Source: Unio delphinus
Lineage: Eukaryota > Mollusca > Bivalvia > Unionida > Unionidae
DNA length: 64,000 bases
Direction of reading: 5' to 3'
NCBI GenBank assembly: GCA_029339505.1
Contig: JAQISU010000118.1
Location: 5,011,501-5,075,500, forward strand
Under the pieces are notes generated by a model, which did not search any database, was not told the DNA's origin, and was given only the letters and a program-made list of their open reading frames with translations. Each line of letters begins with the position of its first letter. Position 1 is the stretch's first letter. Made by a program: the position numbers and the translations under genes. Positions 34,014 through 47,696 of the stretch are shown one piece after another.

Positions 34014-34331
34014 ATTGTATGACTAGTAATTGTGATATGTCTTACACTGTAGGACTAGTAATTGTCATATGTCTTTCATTGTATGACTAGTAATTGTGAT
34101 ATGTCTTACATTGTATGACTAGTAATTGTGATATGTCTTACACTGTATGACTAGTAATTGTGATATGTCTTACACTGTATGACTAGTAATTGTGATATGT
34201 CTTACACTGTAGGACTAGTAATTGTGATATGTCTTACATTGTAGGACTAGTATTTGTGATATGTCTTACATTGTAGGACTAGTATTTGTGATGTCTTAAA
34301 TTGTAGGACTAGTAATTGTGATATGTCTTGC
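34014..34331. repeat. Minisatellite, 32-bp unit, left part
   Basis: About ten copies of 'gtaggactagtaattgtgat' followed by 'atgtcttacatt'. It is split by the hAT-like element at 34332; the last eight bases before the insertion are 'tgtcttgc'. Confidence 0.94.
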
Positions 34332-35019
34332 TAGTGTTATTCCGATTATCGATTATAATCAATCATCAGTTGGTTGAGCAAACCAATAAGATAATCAATT
34401 GTGAACTCCATAATCGATTGTGTGTGAAGTGAGACTACTTTTTAGGTGTATGCAAAGCACAAAGTTAGTAAAACTCCCAGCCACTAAAGTTGACCTGAAA
34501 TGTATTAATTCCTTCACAACTACAAATATGAAACCTTATGATTCATAATTAGGAACATATAGTCATTATTACATGGTCAAGTTGTTAAATTGTTGAGTTT
34601 CTAAATTTACACATATTTTGTTGTATTTGTTTCAGTTAAATTGCAACATCTTTTGTAGTATTTATAAACAAAGACAAACACGAAAAGCATGTCTTTCTAT
34701 ACTTTATATTATAAACACATGAACGAAAGAATTTTGGGGGGTTGTAGCAGTATTTCAGTTTCATTTGACTGATCAGCCATGAAAAGTTGTAGAACAAAAA
34801 TAACACACAATGTAATATTATTGTCAGGTTAAAGTATACATGTCATTAATTTAAAAGAGATTACTCCTGTACATTTATAAACATATTGAACTCTTGATCA
34901 AAGATATAACTGTTTAACAAAAATTAAAATTTGCTCTTAGTAACCGATTATAATCGATCATCAGTTGGTTAAGGGGAACCGATTATCGATTATGAATTTC
35001 TGACCGATTCCCATCGCTA
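34332..35019. mobile_element. hAT-like MITE inserted in the 32-bp minisatellite
   Basis: 688 bp. The ends are TAGTGTTATTCCG on the left and TAGCGATGGGAATCG on the right (minus strand), imperfect inverted repeats that start TAG like many hAT termini. Flanks are 'tgtcttgc' (34324-34331) and 'tatcttac' (35020-35027). Each differs by one base from 'tgtcttac' in the intact array unit, so this is an 8-bp target duplication, the hAT size, with one change per side. Subterminal blocks 'cgattataatc' and 'atcatcagttggtt' occur near both ends, partly as direct repeats. No transposase remains. Confidence 0.75.
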
Positions 35020-35152
35020 TATCTTACACTGTAGGACTAGTAACTGTGATATGTCTTAAATTGTAGGACTAGTAATTGTGATATGTCTTACATTGTAGGA
35101 CTAGTAATTGTGATATGTCTTACATTGTAGGACTACTAACTGTGATATAATT
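35020..35152. repeat. Minisatellite, 32-bp unit, right part
   Basis: About four copies of the same unit as 34014-34331, resuming in phase once one copy of the target duplication is removed. Confidence 0.93.
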
Positions 35153-35523
35153 ACTTATCTGAAAACAAATTCTCTTTGCAACATTTGGAAATTATTTTAC
35201 ACCAAACTGATATACATGTAAATCAACCTACCGGTAATTTTCCAGTTACTGTATTAACTTCTATTATTATTAATTACGGACAATACTAAATTATCTGACT
35301 ATATAATGTATACCTTGTTGACAGGATACAATTTCCAATTAAATAAATATTTCTGAACTAAATGTTTACAAAACAATTCTATAATAAATCTGTTTATGAA
35401 TTGCTAAATTGAATAATTATGGTTTCAATTAGACTCAGGGTGTATCCCCTAAATTAAATGTTGTAAAAAAAATTTTTAACAGCAACTCCCATCATTTTCT
35501 TTCCAAACATTTTGGAACTTGCC
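35153..35523. other. About 370 bp with no feature seen
   Basis: AT-rich intron sequence; nothing recognised. Confidence 0.45.
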
Positions 35524-35787
35524 ATATGTACTCACTAAAGGGATGAGTCCAAATGAAATCTGCACAGACCCAGATCTGCTCTCGCATGAAGTGCAAAAAT
35601 ATCTGGGATTGTGCAGTTTGTTAGGAGTAATCTTAACAGCATAGACTCTGATAGGAGTAATCTTAACAATATAGACTCTGATAGGAGTAATCTTAACAAT
35701 ATAGACTCTGATCTACAGGCACATTATGCTATGGTAGGTCAGGATCTTTGTTGTTTACAGTTTGACTTGACTTATAAGTGAGTAAAG
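35524..35787 (-). mobile_element. Palindromic MITE family, copy with a small internal array
   Basis: The left terminus ('atgtactcactaaaggga', 'tgagtccaaatgaaa') and right terminus ('gtttgacttgacttataa', 'gtgagtaaag') are inverted. Inner arms 'ctgcacagacccagatct' and 'ggtcaggatctttgttg' match the family in the orientation opposite to 10476. A small array of about 2.5 copies of a 30-bp unit ('gataggagtaatcttaac') at 35635-35712 starts from the central 'ttaggagtaatc' segment. Confidence 0.72.
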
Positions 35788-36664
35788 TTGATTCTAGAGA
35801 GATTATCAACTTCCCACAGTACCTTAATATTCCCACTCATGAATTAACTTAGTAATGCTCCAAAAACTCCAATGTGAAATCTTCTGTGCAGTAATATTCC
35901 ATTTGCAGAATAAATTAGTCTGCAGAAAGTTTAATCTTTCTGCATAAGTCATGAAAAAGCATTTGTTTTGTATATTCCAACTTAGAAATGGAACTTTTAA
36001 AAAATCCAGTTTTATGAGAGAAAAAACAGGCACCGTAAATTAAACATTTCTTCTGATGTATCACCAGCAGAAAACATAAATCAAATCAAGGTATAGTTGC
36101 TATACAGACCGATCCTGGAAATGGCCCAACCAGTGTATATTGAACTCTTTCAAAGGACATATGGCAGAACATTTAAATTTATCTTGTGCTTCTGTTATGG
36201 CCTGGACAAGATAAGACAGGCAGATCTACTAGCTATAAACCTCCTATATGTGTCATTACCTACAGCTGATCTGTTTACCTGGGCATGCCTAAGTTTGCAT
36301 GCCAGTAACATTGCCAGAAAATATATATGAAGGCCAGGACATGCAACATAGTTACAATTGCAATTTAAATGAATGTATTATTTCAGGTAATCCACTTTTC
36401 AAATGAATACTTAAGGTGAGGCTCTCAATGACAAGATCATTATACTATGGCATTATTCATATTACATAACTTTTACCTAGTAGTAAATTAGCTAGTTAAT
36501 ATTAAAGACCAGTAACTAATGAATATGTGCCTCCCGATTGGTTAGTCAGTGATATCATCTGCATAGCAATGACACAAGTCCAATAACAGCTACTGTGAAA
36601 ACTTTCACTCGAACTGCCATGCCTTGTTAGCTTTACATTAGTGTTTTTTGTCATGTGCGATAAG
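35788..36664. other. About 880 bp with no feature seen
   Basis: Unique AT-rich sequence. The ORF at 36097-36330 (plus) has no recognisable domain and no sign of expression. Confidence 0.45.
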
Positions 36665-39600
36665 GAAATTCTCTACCTGCACTGTAAGATGTAGGATGAG
36701 AATTACTGTATTCTCTACCTCCACTGTAAGATGGAGGATGGGAATTACTATATTCTCTACCTTCACTATAAGATGGAGGATGAGAATTACTGTATTCTCT
36801 ACCTTCACTGAAATATGGAGGATGGGAATTACTGTATTCTCTACCTTCACTATAAGATGGAGGATGAGAATTACTGTATTCTCTACCTTCACTGAAATAT
36901 GAAGGATGGGAATTACTGTATTCTCTACCTTCACTATAAGATGGAGGATGGGAATTACTGTATTCTCTACCTTCACTGAAATATGAAGGATGGGAATTAC
37001 TGTATTCTCTACCTTCACTATAAGATGGAGGATGAGAATTACTGTATTCTCTACCTTCACTATAAGATGGAGGATGAGAATTACTATTCTCTACCTTCAC
37101 TATAAGACGGAAGATGGGAATTACTGTATTCTCTACCTTCACTATAAGATGGAGGATGAGAATTACTGTATTCTCTACCTTCACTATAAGATGGAGGATG
37201 GGAATTACTGTATTCTCTACCTGCACTATAAGATGGTGGATAGGAATTACTGTATTCTCTACCTGCACTATAAGATGAAGGATGAGAATTACTGTATTCT
37301 CTATCTTCACTATAAGATGGAGGATGAGAATTACTGTACCTGCACTATAAGATGGAGGATGGGAATTACTGTATTCTCTACCTTCACTGTAAGATGGAGG
37401 ATGAGAATTACTGTATTCTCTACCTTCACTATAAGATGGAGGATGAGAATTACTGTATTCTCTACCTTCACTGAAATATGGAGGATGGGAATTACTGTAT
37501 TCTCTACCTTCACTATAAGATGTAGGATGAGAATTACTGTATTCTCTACCTTCACTGAAATATGAAGGATGGGAATTACTGTATTCTCTACCTTCACTAT
37601 AAGATGGAGGATGAGAATTACTGTATTCTCTACCTTCACTATAAGATGGAGGATGATAATTACTATTCTCTACCTTCACTATAAGATGGAAGATGGGAAT
37701 TTCTGTATTCTCTACCTTCACTATAAGATGAAGGATGAGAATTACTGTATTCTCTACCTTCACTATAAGATGGAGGATGGGAATTACTGTATTCTCTACC
37801 TGCACTATAAGATGGTGGATAGGAATTACTGTATTCTCTACCTGCACTATAAGATGAAGGATGAGAATTACTGTATTCTCTATCTTCACTATAAGATGGA
37901 GGATGAGAATTACTGTACCTGCACTATAAGATGGAGGATGGGAATTACTGTATTCTCTACCTTCACTGTAAGATGGAGGATGAGAATTACTGTATTCTCT
38001 ACCTTCACTATAAGATGGAGGATGGGAATTACTGTATTCTCTACCTTCACTGAAATATGGAGGATGGGAATTACTGTATTCTCTACCTTCACTATAAGAT
38101 GGAGGATGAGAATTACTGTATTCTCTACCTTCACTGAAATATGAAGGATGGGAATTACTGTATTCTCTACCTTCACTATAAGATGGAGGATGGGAATTAC
38201 TGTATTCTCTACCTTCACTGAAATATGAAGGATGGGAATTACTGTATTCTCTACCTTCACTATAAGATGGAGGATGAGAATTACTGTATTCTCTACCTTC
38301 ACTATAAGATGGAGGATGAGAATTACTATTCTCTACCTTCACTATAAGACGGAAGATGGGAATTACTGTATTCTCTACCTTCACTATAAGATGGAGGATG
38401 AGAATTACTGTATTCTCTACCTTCACTATAAGATGGAGGATAGGAATTACTGTATTCTCTATCTGCACTATAAGATGGTGGATAGGAATTACTGTATTCT
38501 CTATCTTCACTATAAGATGGAGGATGAGAATTACTGTACCTGCACTATAAGATGGAGGATGGGAATTACTGTATTCTCTACCTTCACTGTAAGATGGAGG
38601 ATGAGAATTACTGTATTCTCTACCTTCACTATAAGATGGAGGATGAGAATTACTGTATTCTCTACCTTCACTGAAATATGGAGGATGGGAATTACTGTAT
38701 TCTCTACCTTCACTATAAGATGGAGGATGAGAATTACTGTATTCTCTACCTTCACTGAAATATGAAGGATGGGAATTACTGTATTCTCTACCTTCACTAT
38801 AAGATGGAGGATGAGAATTACTGTATTCTCTACCTTCACTATAAGATGGAGGATGATAATTACTATTCTCTACCTTCACTATAAGATGGAAGATGGGAAT
38901 TTCTGTATTCTCTACCTTCACTATAAGATGAAGGATGAGAATTACTGTATTCTCTACCTTCACTATAAGATGGAGGATGGGAATTACTGTATTCTCTACC
39001 TGCACTATAAGATGGTGGATAGGAATTACTGTATTCTCTACCTGCACTATAAGATGAAGGATGAGAATTACTGTATTCTCTATCTTCACTATAAGATGGA
39101 GGATGAGAATTACTGTACCTGCACTATAAGATGGAGGATGGGAATTACTGTATTCTCTACCTTCACTGTAAGATGGAGGATGAGAATTACTGTATTCTCT
39201 ACCTTCACTATAAGATGGAGGATGGGAATTACTGTATTCTCTACCTTCACTGTAAGATGGAGGATGAGAATTACTGTATTCTCTACCTTCACTGAAATAT
39301 GGAGGATGGGAATTACTGTATTCTCTACCTTCACTGAAATATGGAGGATGGGAATTACTGTATTCTCTACCTTCACTGTAAGATGGAGGATGGGAATTAC
39401 TGTATTCTCTACCTTCACTGTAAGATGGAGGATGGGAATTACTGTATTCTCTACCTTCACTATAAGATGGAGGATGAGAATTACTGTATTCTCTACCTTC
39501 ACTATAAGATGGAGGAAAAGAATTACTGTATTCTCTACCTTCACTGAAATATGGAGGATGGGAATTACTGTATTCTCTACCTTCACTATAAGATGGAGGA

Positions 39601-41022
39601 TGAGAATTACTGTATTCTCTACCTTCACTGAAATATGGAGGATGGGAATTACTGTATTCTCTACCTTCACTATAAGATGGAGGATGGGAATTACTGTATT
39701 CTCTACCTTCACTATAAGATGGAGGATGAGAATTACTATTCTCTACCTTCACTATAAGATGGAGGATGGGAATTACTGTATTCTCTACCTTCACTATAAG
39801 ATGGAGGATGAGAATTACTGTATTCTCTACCTTCACTATAAGATGGAGGATGGGAATTACTGTATTCTCTACCTCCACTATAAGACGGTGGATAGGAATT
39901 ACTGTATTCTCTACCTTCACTATAAGATGAAGGATGAGAATTACTGTATTCTCTACCTTCACTATAAGATGGAGGATGAGAATTACTGTATTCTCTACCT
40001 TCACTGTAAGATGGAGGATGAGAATTACTGTATTCTCTACCTGCCTGCACTGTAAGATGGAGGATGAGAATTACTGTATTCTCTACCTGCCTGCACTGTA
40101 AGGTGGAGGATGAGAATTACTGTATTCTCTACCTGCCTGCACTGTAAGGTGGAGGATGAGAATTACTGTATTCTCTACCTTCACTATAAGATGGAGGATG
40201 AAAATTACTGTATTCTCTACCTTCACTATAAGATGGAGGAAAAGAATTACTGTATTCTCTACCTTCACTGAAATATGGAGGATGGGAATTACTGTATTCT
40301 CTACCTTCACTATAAGATGGAGGATGAGAATTACTGTATTCTCTACCTTCACTGAAATATGGAGGATGGGAATTACTGTATTCTCTACCTTCACTATAAG
40401 ATGGAGGATGGGAATTACTGTATTCTCTACCTTCACTATAAGATGGAGGATGAGAATTACTATTCTCTACCTTCACTATAAGATGGAGGATGGGAATTAC
40501 TGTATTCTCTACCTTCACTATAAGATGGAGGATGAGAATTACTGTATTCTCTACTTTCACTATAAGATGGAGGATGGGAATTACTGTATTCTCTACCTCC
40601 ACTATAAGACGGTGGATAGGAATTACTGTATTCTCTACCTTCACTATAAGATGAAGGATGAGAATTACTGTATTCTCTACCTTCACTATAAGATGGAGGA
40701 TGAGAATTACTGTATTCTCTACCTTCACTGTAAGATGGAGGATGAGAATTACTGTATTCTCTACCTGCCTGCACTGTAAGATGGAGGATGAGAATTACTG
40801 TATTCTCTACCTGCCTGCACTGTAAGGTGGAGGATGAGAATTACTGTATTCTCTACCTGCCTGCACTGTAAGGTGGAGGATGAGAATTACTGTATTCTCT
40901 ACCTGCCTGCACTGTAAGGTGGAGGATGAGAATTACTGTATTCTCTACCTGCCTGCACTGTAAGGTGGAGGATGAGAATTACTGTATTCTCTACCTTCAC
41001 TATAAGATGGAGGATGAAAATT
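36665..41022. repeat. 42-bp minisatellite, about 104 copies, with higher-order structure
   Basis: The unit is 'ttctctaccttcactataag' followed by 'atggaggatgggaattactg' and 'ta'. Marker units lacking 'attctctac' (reading 'actgtacctgcact') occur at 37336, 37915, 38536 and 39115, spacings 579, 621 and 579. The 1.2-kb block is therefore duplicated almost identically (37.3-38.5 and 38.5-39.7 kb). A second block of about 724 bp is repeated (39.7-40.0 and 40.45-40.8 kb). The minus strand is open for 1117 codons (40004-36651) with 14-residue repeats such as SYSEGREYSNSHPP that switch within the same ORF to KVENTVILILHLIV wherever an odd-length unit shifts frame. The plus strand is also open for long stretches. 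I read this as a stop-free array, not a gene. Confidence 0.95.
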
Positions 41023-41376
41023 ACCATAACATGATGCACTTGTCAGTAAAAGTTGTATTTTAGCTCTACATACTCTGAAAGAGACTGGATGAAAATCACA
41101 TGATTGCGTCTTTCTCATTAAATCATGATAAAGAAAAATTTGTATACAATTTTTATAAAATTCCTATGAAAGAAATAATGAAGCCAACAAAAAGTACATG
41201 ACCTTGGAAAATCCGGAGTAATTTATGACCTACTGATGTGATCTCACTAATTGTGTCATAATGAAAAAAAAATCATTCACCAACATACCCTCTTCTTTGT
41301 GTATTAGATGTGAAGAGACTTTGATCTTCAACCTGTACAAACTTGATGACAATTTTAAAATTAGTGGCAGAATATT
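41023..41376. other. About 350 bp with no feature seen
   Basis: Unique AT-rich sequence after the 42-bp array. Confidence 0.45.
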
Positions 41377-41465
41377 TTGTCCAATATTTTAAAGCCAATT
41401 AGTGGCAGAATACTGTGTCCAGAATTTTAAAGCCAATTAGTGGCAGAATACTGTGTCCAGAATTT
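41377..41465. repeat. Short tandem block, 38-bp unit
   Basis: About 2.5 copies of 'attagtggcagaatactgtg' followed by 'tccagaattttaaagcca'. Confidence 0.85.
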
Positions 41466-41639
41466 TATGGGTAATTTGTGAAAGGGTACCCATATTTTGC
41501 TATATACAATGAAACTAGTTGGGGATAGATATTCACCAAAAGGTAGTGCAACCTATAGCTTTTGTTAGCAATCTGCACCTGCTTGAACCATACATAAAAA
41601 TATTTGTTAAACATTAGAAATTCATTTATCAACCCCAAC

Positions 41640-42690
41640 AATGAGCTTGACATTGTATGTACCCATATGACATTTTTCCAACAATGAACTGGACACTTGA
41701 TGTGTTCCCACTGCATTGCCCCCAACAATGAACTGGTCACTTGATGTGTTCCCATTGCATTGCCCCCAACAATGAACTGGTCACTTGATGTGTACCCATT
41801 GCATTTCCCCCAACAATGAACTGGACACTTGATGTATCCACATGACATCATCTCCTACCAATGAACTGGACACATTATGTATCCACATGACATCATCCCT
41901 CAACAATGAGCTGAACACATTATGTATCCACATGACATCATCCCTCAACAATGAGCTGGACACATTATGTATCCACATGACATCATCCCTCAACAATGAG
42001 CTGAACACATTATGTATCCACTTGACATTTCCACAACAATGAGCTGAACACATTATGTATCCACATGACATCATCCCTGAACAATGAACTGGACACTTGA
42101 TATATCCACAGATAATAAATATAAGAAAACACAACATCCACATCAATGAACTGGACATTTAATGTATTCACATGACATTGCCCCCAATGATGAACTGGAC
42201 ACTTAATGTATTCACATGACATTACCCCCAATGATGAACTGGACACTTGTATCCACATGACATTTCCTCAACAATGAACTGGACACTTGATGTATCCACA
42301 TGAAATTGTCCCCTACAGTGAACTGGACATTTTATGTATCCTCATGACATTGCTGCAACAATGAACTGAACATTTAATGTATCCTCATGACATTGCCCCA
42401 ACAATGAACTGGACATTTAATGTATCCTCATGACATTGCCCCAACAATGAACTGCATACTTGGAGTATCCATATGACATTTCCCAAACAATGAGCTGGAC
42501 ACTTGATGTATCCACGTGACATCATCTCCCACCATTGAACTGGACACAGTATGTTTCCACATGACATTTCCACAACAATGAGCTGGACACTTTATGTATC
42601 CACATGACATCATCCCCCAGCAATGAGCTGGACACTTTATGTATCCACATGACATTGCCACCAACAATGAACTGGACACTTGATGTCCAC
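41640..42690. repeat. Minisatellite, about 42-45-bp unit, irregular
   Basis: About 23 copies of 'caacaatgaactggacactt' followed by 'gatgtatccacatgacat' and a variable 'tgccc/catccc' link. Sub-blocks differ: 'gtgttcccattgcat' near 41700, 'tcatccctcaacaatgag' near 41900. Amplification seems to have occurred in stages. The Cys- and His-containing minus-strand ORFs here are passive. Confidence 0.92.
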
Positions 42691-43295
42691 AAGACATCAT
42701 CATTTAGTCAATGAAACATTATTTCCAAGTCACAGATGTAGTTGTTATAGTAACTGTGTGACATAAGTACACAAGTAGATAGTTAACAAAAATAAGAAAA
42801 CTAATTGAAACTAAATAAGTGAGATGGCAGATAATGCAAAATGCATGATGTAAATAATCAGTAATTGTCCAGTTACATTTTTTAAATTTCCACAGAGCCT
42901 TGGATATAAAAAATCAGGTAGCAAACTAAACACCATGTCAGACACTTGGACTAAACCAGGAGTCTCAAACTCAAATCACCATGAAGGCCCTATAAGGTCT
43001 AGTACATTGGCCCTATAAGGTCTAGTACATTGGCCCTACAAGGTCTAGTACATTGGCCCAAGGGCAGCCTCACTGAAAACTTTTTATACAGCAGAAACAG
43101 GTCATTTAAAAGAAAGCCATTTGACATGTTGAAAACAAGAAGTAAATTATGTAACAAATCAAAGTTTTATCCCAAACAAATGGCTGGCTGTGAAGAAAAA
43201 TATCTCATTATTAATTAATTTTGTATCACTGTACACCATAGGTAGTTTGTTTGAGACCCTGGACAAAATCAAAATCTACATAATGTTCTTACCAG
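42691..43295. other. Unique DNA with a 23-bp triplet repeat at 42985-43058
   Basis: Three copies of 'ggccctataaggtctagtac' + 'att'. No exon recognised in the remainder. Confidence 0.55.
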
Positions 43296-44072
43296 CACTA
43301 TCTTTGAAATCTTTCAAATACATTAATACCTCACTGTATACATGTTATGAAATCTTTCAAATACATTAATACCTCACTGTATACATGTTATGAAATCTTT
43401 CAAATACATTAATACCTCACTGTATACATGTTATGAAATCTTTCAAATACATTAATACCTCACTGTATACATGTTATGAAGTCTTTTCAATATATTAATA
43501 CTTCCCTGTATACATTTTATGAAATCTTTTAAATACATTGACACTACACTGTATACGTTTTATGAAATCTTTTAAATACATTGACACAAAACTGTATACG
43601 TTTTATGAAATCTTTTAAATACATTGACACTACACTGTATACGTTTTATGAAATCTTTTAAATACATTGACACTACACTGTATACATTTTATGAAATCTT
43701 TTAAATACATTGACACTACACTGTATATGTTTTATGAAATCTTTTAAATACATTGACACTACACTGTTTATGTTTTATGAAATCTTTTAAATACATTGAC
43801 ACTACACTGTATACGTTTTATGAAATCTTTTAAATACATTGACACTACACTGTATACATTTTATGAAATCTTTTAAATACATTGACCCTACACTGTATAC
43901 GTTTTATGAAATCTTTTAAATACATTGACACTACACTGAATACATTTTATGATCTCTCTTAAATACATTAATACCTCCCTGCATACGTTTTATGAAATCT
44001 TTTAAATACATTGATACTAAACTGTATACATTTTATGAAATCTTTTAAATACATTGATACTAAACTGTATTT
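43296..44072. repeat. Minisatellite, about 43-bp unit
   Basis: About 17-18 copies of 'atgaaatcttttaaatacat' followed by 'tgacactacactgtatacg' and 'tttt'. The first four copies form a sub-family ('ttcaaatacattaatacctc', 'actgtatacatgtt'). Confidence 0.94.
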
Positions 44073-44899
44073 AAAGATGCACTTGTACTCCCCTTTAGTG
44101 CATGTCTAAACAAATGTATGATTAAGTTGCACACCTTTGATTTGCCTATTCTCTACCTGTACAAGACAAGTATCTGATGGGTCAAATTCCAATCACACTA
44201 ACATATAAAATAGGATTAATGATACCTCTAGATCGATTTCACATCAATACATCTGACAGGATGTTATTACCTACAGGTATTCAACAATCCTGCCTGTGTG
44301 ATCTTACCAGTTGAGGAAAAATGTAGAAATCAAAGTTCTTTGCCAAATTATCCAATCATAGTCATTATAACTGGATTCACATTAAAATGTTTTTCCAAAA
44401 ACATACTTTCTGAAGTTATTAAATACATTTTACAAACTGATCTTTAAAAACCATCAACACAAAAATGTCATTTCTCTTTGCCATACAAATTTATATATCT
44501 TAATACGTGACTGATAGTCGCTACCTTAAATAACTTCATTATAATGCTTTTTGACAAACCACTATTATCGGAAGAACAAGACTAAAACTTAAACCTGTGA
44601 AATTCAACACATGAACAAATGGCCTAACAAAGTCAGTTCATTATCTCCCGACAATCAAATAATCAATACCTGCCAAATGCATTAGGTTTAAACCATGAAC
44701 AAAAGCTATTGTAATGATTGTACATTTACAGCTATCGACTGCATTACATGAAAACAATTTCTATATTTAATAATTATTACTATGGGTGAGGCATGTTACA
44801 TACATTGAATCAATTAAGATACAGCAGAATTGAATTATCTTATAAAGTGGTTAATGTCATAAAGGCATTAATGTGTTGAGGCAACTAGGTTAATTGATA
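44073..44899. other. About 830 bp with no feature seen
   Basis: AT-rich intron sequence; nothing recognised on either strand. Confidence 0.5.
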
Positions 44900-45270
44900 T
44901 AGGTATTAATAAATGTTATTACAGTATATCATACAAATAAGTGTTATTACAGTATATCATACTAATAAATGTTATTACAGTATATCATACTAATAAATGT
45001 TATTACAGCATATCATACTAATAAATGTTATTACAGCATATCATACTAATAAATGTTATTACAGTATATCATACTAATAAATGTTATTACATTATATCAT
45101 ACATTACTAATAAATGTTATTACAGTATATCATACTAATGAATGTTATTACAGTATATCATACTAATAAATGTTATTACAGTATATCATACAATATTACT
45201 AATAAGTGTTATTACAGTATATCATACAATATTACTAATAAGTGTTATTACAGTATATCATACAATATTA
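44900..45270. repeat. Minisatellite, about 28-bp unit
   Basis: About 13 copies of 'taataaatgttattacagta' + 'tatcatac', with a longer variant containing 'aatattac'. Confidence 0.94.
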
Positions 45271-45693
45271 TTCAATAAACTAAGGTATTATAATTTAACA
45301 AAAAAATGATTATATTTGTTATTATTGACTAAATTTAGCATGCCACAAAATGTGTGGAAACACTGTGGTACTAATACGTGAAAATTATTCTGTAATTACC
45401 ACATGACAAGAAAATAACATCATTAAGAAAAACTTAAATCTTTATGTTACAGTGATACCTCCCCTCTCTTTTAAGGCAAGCCCATTAATTGTTAAAATAA
45501 GACTTTTTTTGGGGAGGGTGCCTTGATCAGGGTGGGAGTAGTGTCTGGAACAAGATGGCAAAATTTTGTAACCTTGGTGTTGGGCATAGTGGTCTTCTCT
45601 CAAGAGGAGCCTCTCTTAAAAGGGGCCTAATTAGAGAGGGATCACTGTAAAAAGTCTCCAACATAAAGAAAGAAATGAGAAATATATACACTG

Positions 45694-45698
<5 letters not shown>
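45271..45698. other. About 430 bp with no feature seen
   Basis: AT-rich sequence; nothing recognised. Confidence 0.45.
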
Positions 45699-45952
<254 letters not shown>

Positions 45953-47696
45953 TGTATTTATGGCACAAAGCTTAAATTTGTTGGGGGTTAGAGGTCCCTA
46001 ACAATTTACACACTTGAGGTTAAAATCCATCAACCAGATAAAATTCAGGAAAAGTATGTCCAGTTAGTGAGAAAAGTTTGATAACCTAGTTTCAAGTAAT
46101 GTACTGAAATTTTACTTTCACTCTCAAAAATTCCATTTGACCAAGCTTTTCCATTAATATTAACATAATTTAAGAAAATACAATAATAATAATGGTATCA
46201 ATAAAGCTATTTGATAAATCTTACTGTTTTTGTTTGGCAATTAATTTTACTCAAACCTTTCCAAGGCATGAATTCAATCTTTATCTAATATGAGATAAAT
46301 GGTCCTAATTAATGTATCATGAAAATGACTGAAAATCTTTCTTTTTTTTGTTCATGAAAGTGCTGTTCGGAAGTAATTTAAATTTCTTCTTTGCATAAAT
46401 AAATTAATGTTACCTGGGATGCATAAAGCAGCAAATGCACAAGACCAATGGATCTCAAATTGTTTCACCCACATGCAGCCTGGTTCCAGGTAATCAATGT
46501 ATGAATAATAAATATATCACCTAAAACCCACATATTTGAGATACCATAAACTGTTACATTTTATAAGCAAAAATATTCAAGTGCTTAAATTCTGTTGGCC
46601 CAATATATATATTATGACATTTAATAACTTTAAATAAATTACCAAGCTTGTTGAAGACATATTTACATGTGCAAGGTCAATTGTCTGATACATCTTTAAG
46701 TCTAAGGTAAATCAATACTTGAACATGCCTGGTAAATTCTGATAGCAGTTTTTCACACAACACTGAGACACATACAAAAGGTAAATTTCAATAGAAGCTT
46801 AAAATACAAAAGGCCCTGTGTTGAAACTTTGTCCAGTTATCAAGGGGACATAAAACGTCTTTATTTGAACTAGGCATGAATCAAGGCGTGAGCTGGAGTT
46901 ATTTGTCAGGCAAGCAAAATCTAATGCATATTTCAAACATGTTAGAAAACCAAATATTGACAAATTAACAAAATTTAAAGAATGATATACCTATGTAAAC
47001 ACCAGAAGACTAAGTACATAGTAAAAACATGAATAAATTAGTCTGTGGATAACACACACTGTGCTTGTTAAACATACACATTTCATTAATACCAAATGCA
47101 GATAAGCAAAACTTACACTTGGATAATTGTGGAAGGTTACAATGACATGTGATACTAGCCATAAAGAATAGTATGCAATTACATACATTGCTGACATTTA
47201 TAAAAGGTATACCAATCAACAATGCCATCAAGCGTAAATAATACTATGTCTTAGTTGATTGGGTCATTATAATTTCTTAATTCAATTTTTGTTGTAAACA
47301 AAATTATTCTCAAGATTTTAAATTGATCTCTGATTACTGTTTAGTATTATGCATCATAAGTCCCTCTAATAATTAAAACACGTAATATGGTTTCAATAAT
47401 AACTGCTACTGAAATGACATGAAGTGTACGGTATTTAAGCATTATTTCAGTTCCTGAAAATTATTATCAGTTCCATTTTTAAAAAATTCACATTGAATAA
47501 GTCTCTTTTCAAAAAGAAGTTTCTGATATGTTTAGTGTCAGGCAGTCTTATATACCATATGTAAAATTTTGCTCGACAAAAATCACTTGCCTGATAGCCA
47601 AGTGAAGTTGGACAATAAATATGAATCTATTAGATGCTTTCTATAAACATTTATTTCAATGCTTTTGATTGCATGTATGACCATGTAACTAACAGT
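45953..47696. other. About 1.7 kb with no feature seen
   Basis: AT-rich intron sequence. I checked both strands for splice-bounded exons continuing the CH gene and for element termini, and found neither. Confidence 0.5.

Noticed and set aside
36651..40004. 1117-codon minus-strand ORF as a real repeat-protein gene
   Set aside because: It lies wholly in the 42-bp array, changes between different 14-residue repeats within one ORF as unit lengths slip, and the opposite strand is also open for hundreds of codons. No start context, signal peptide or unique domain flanks it.
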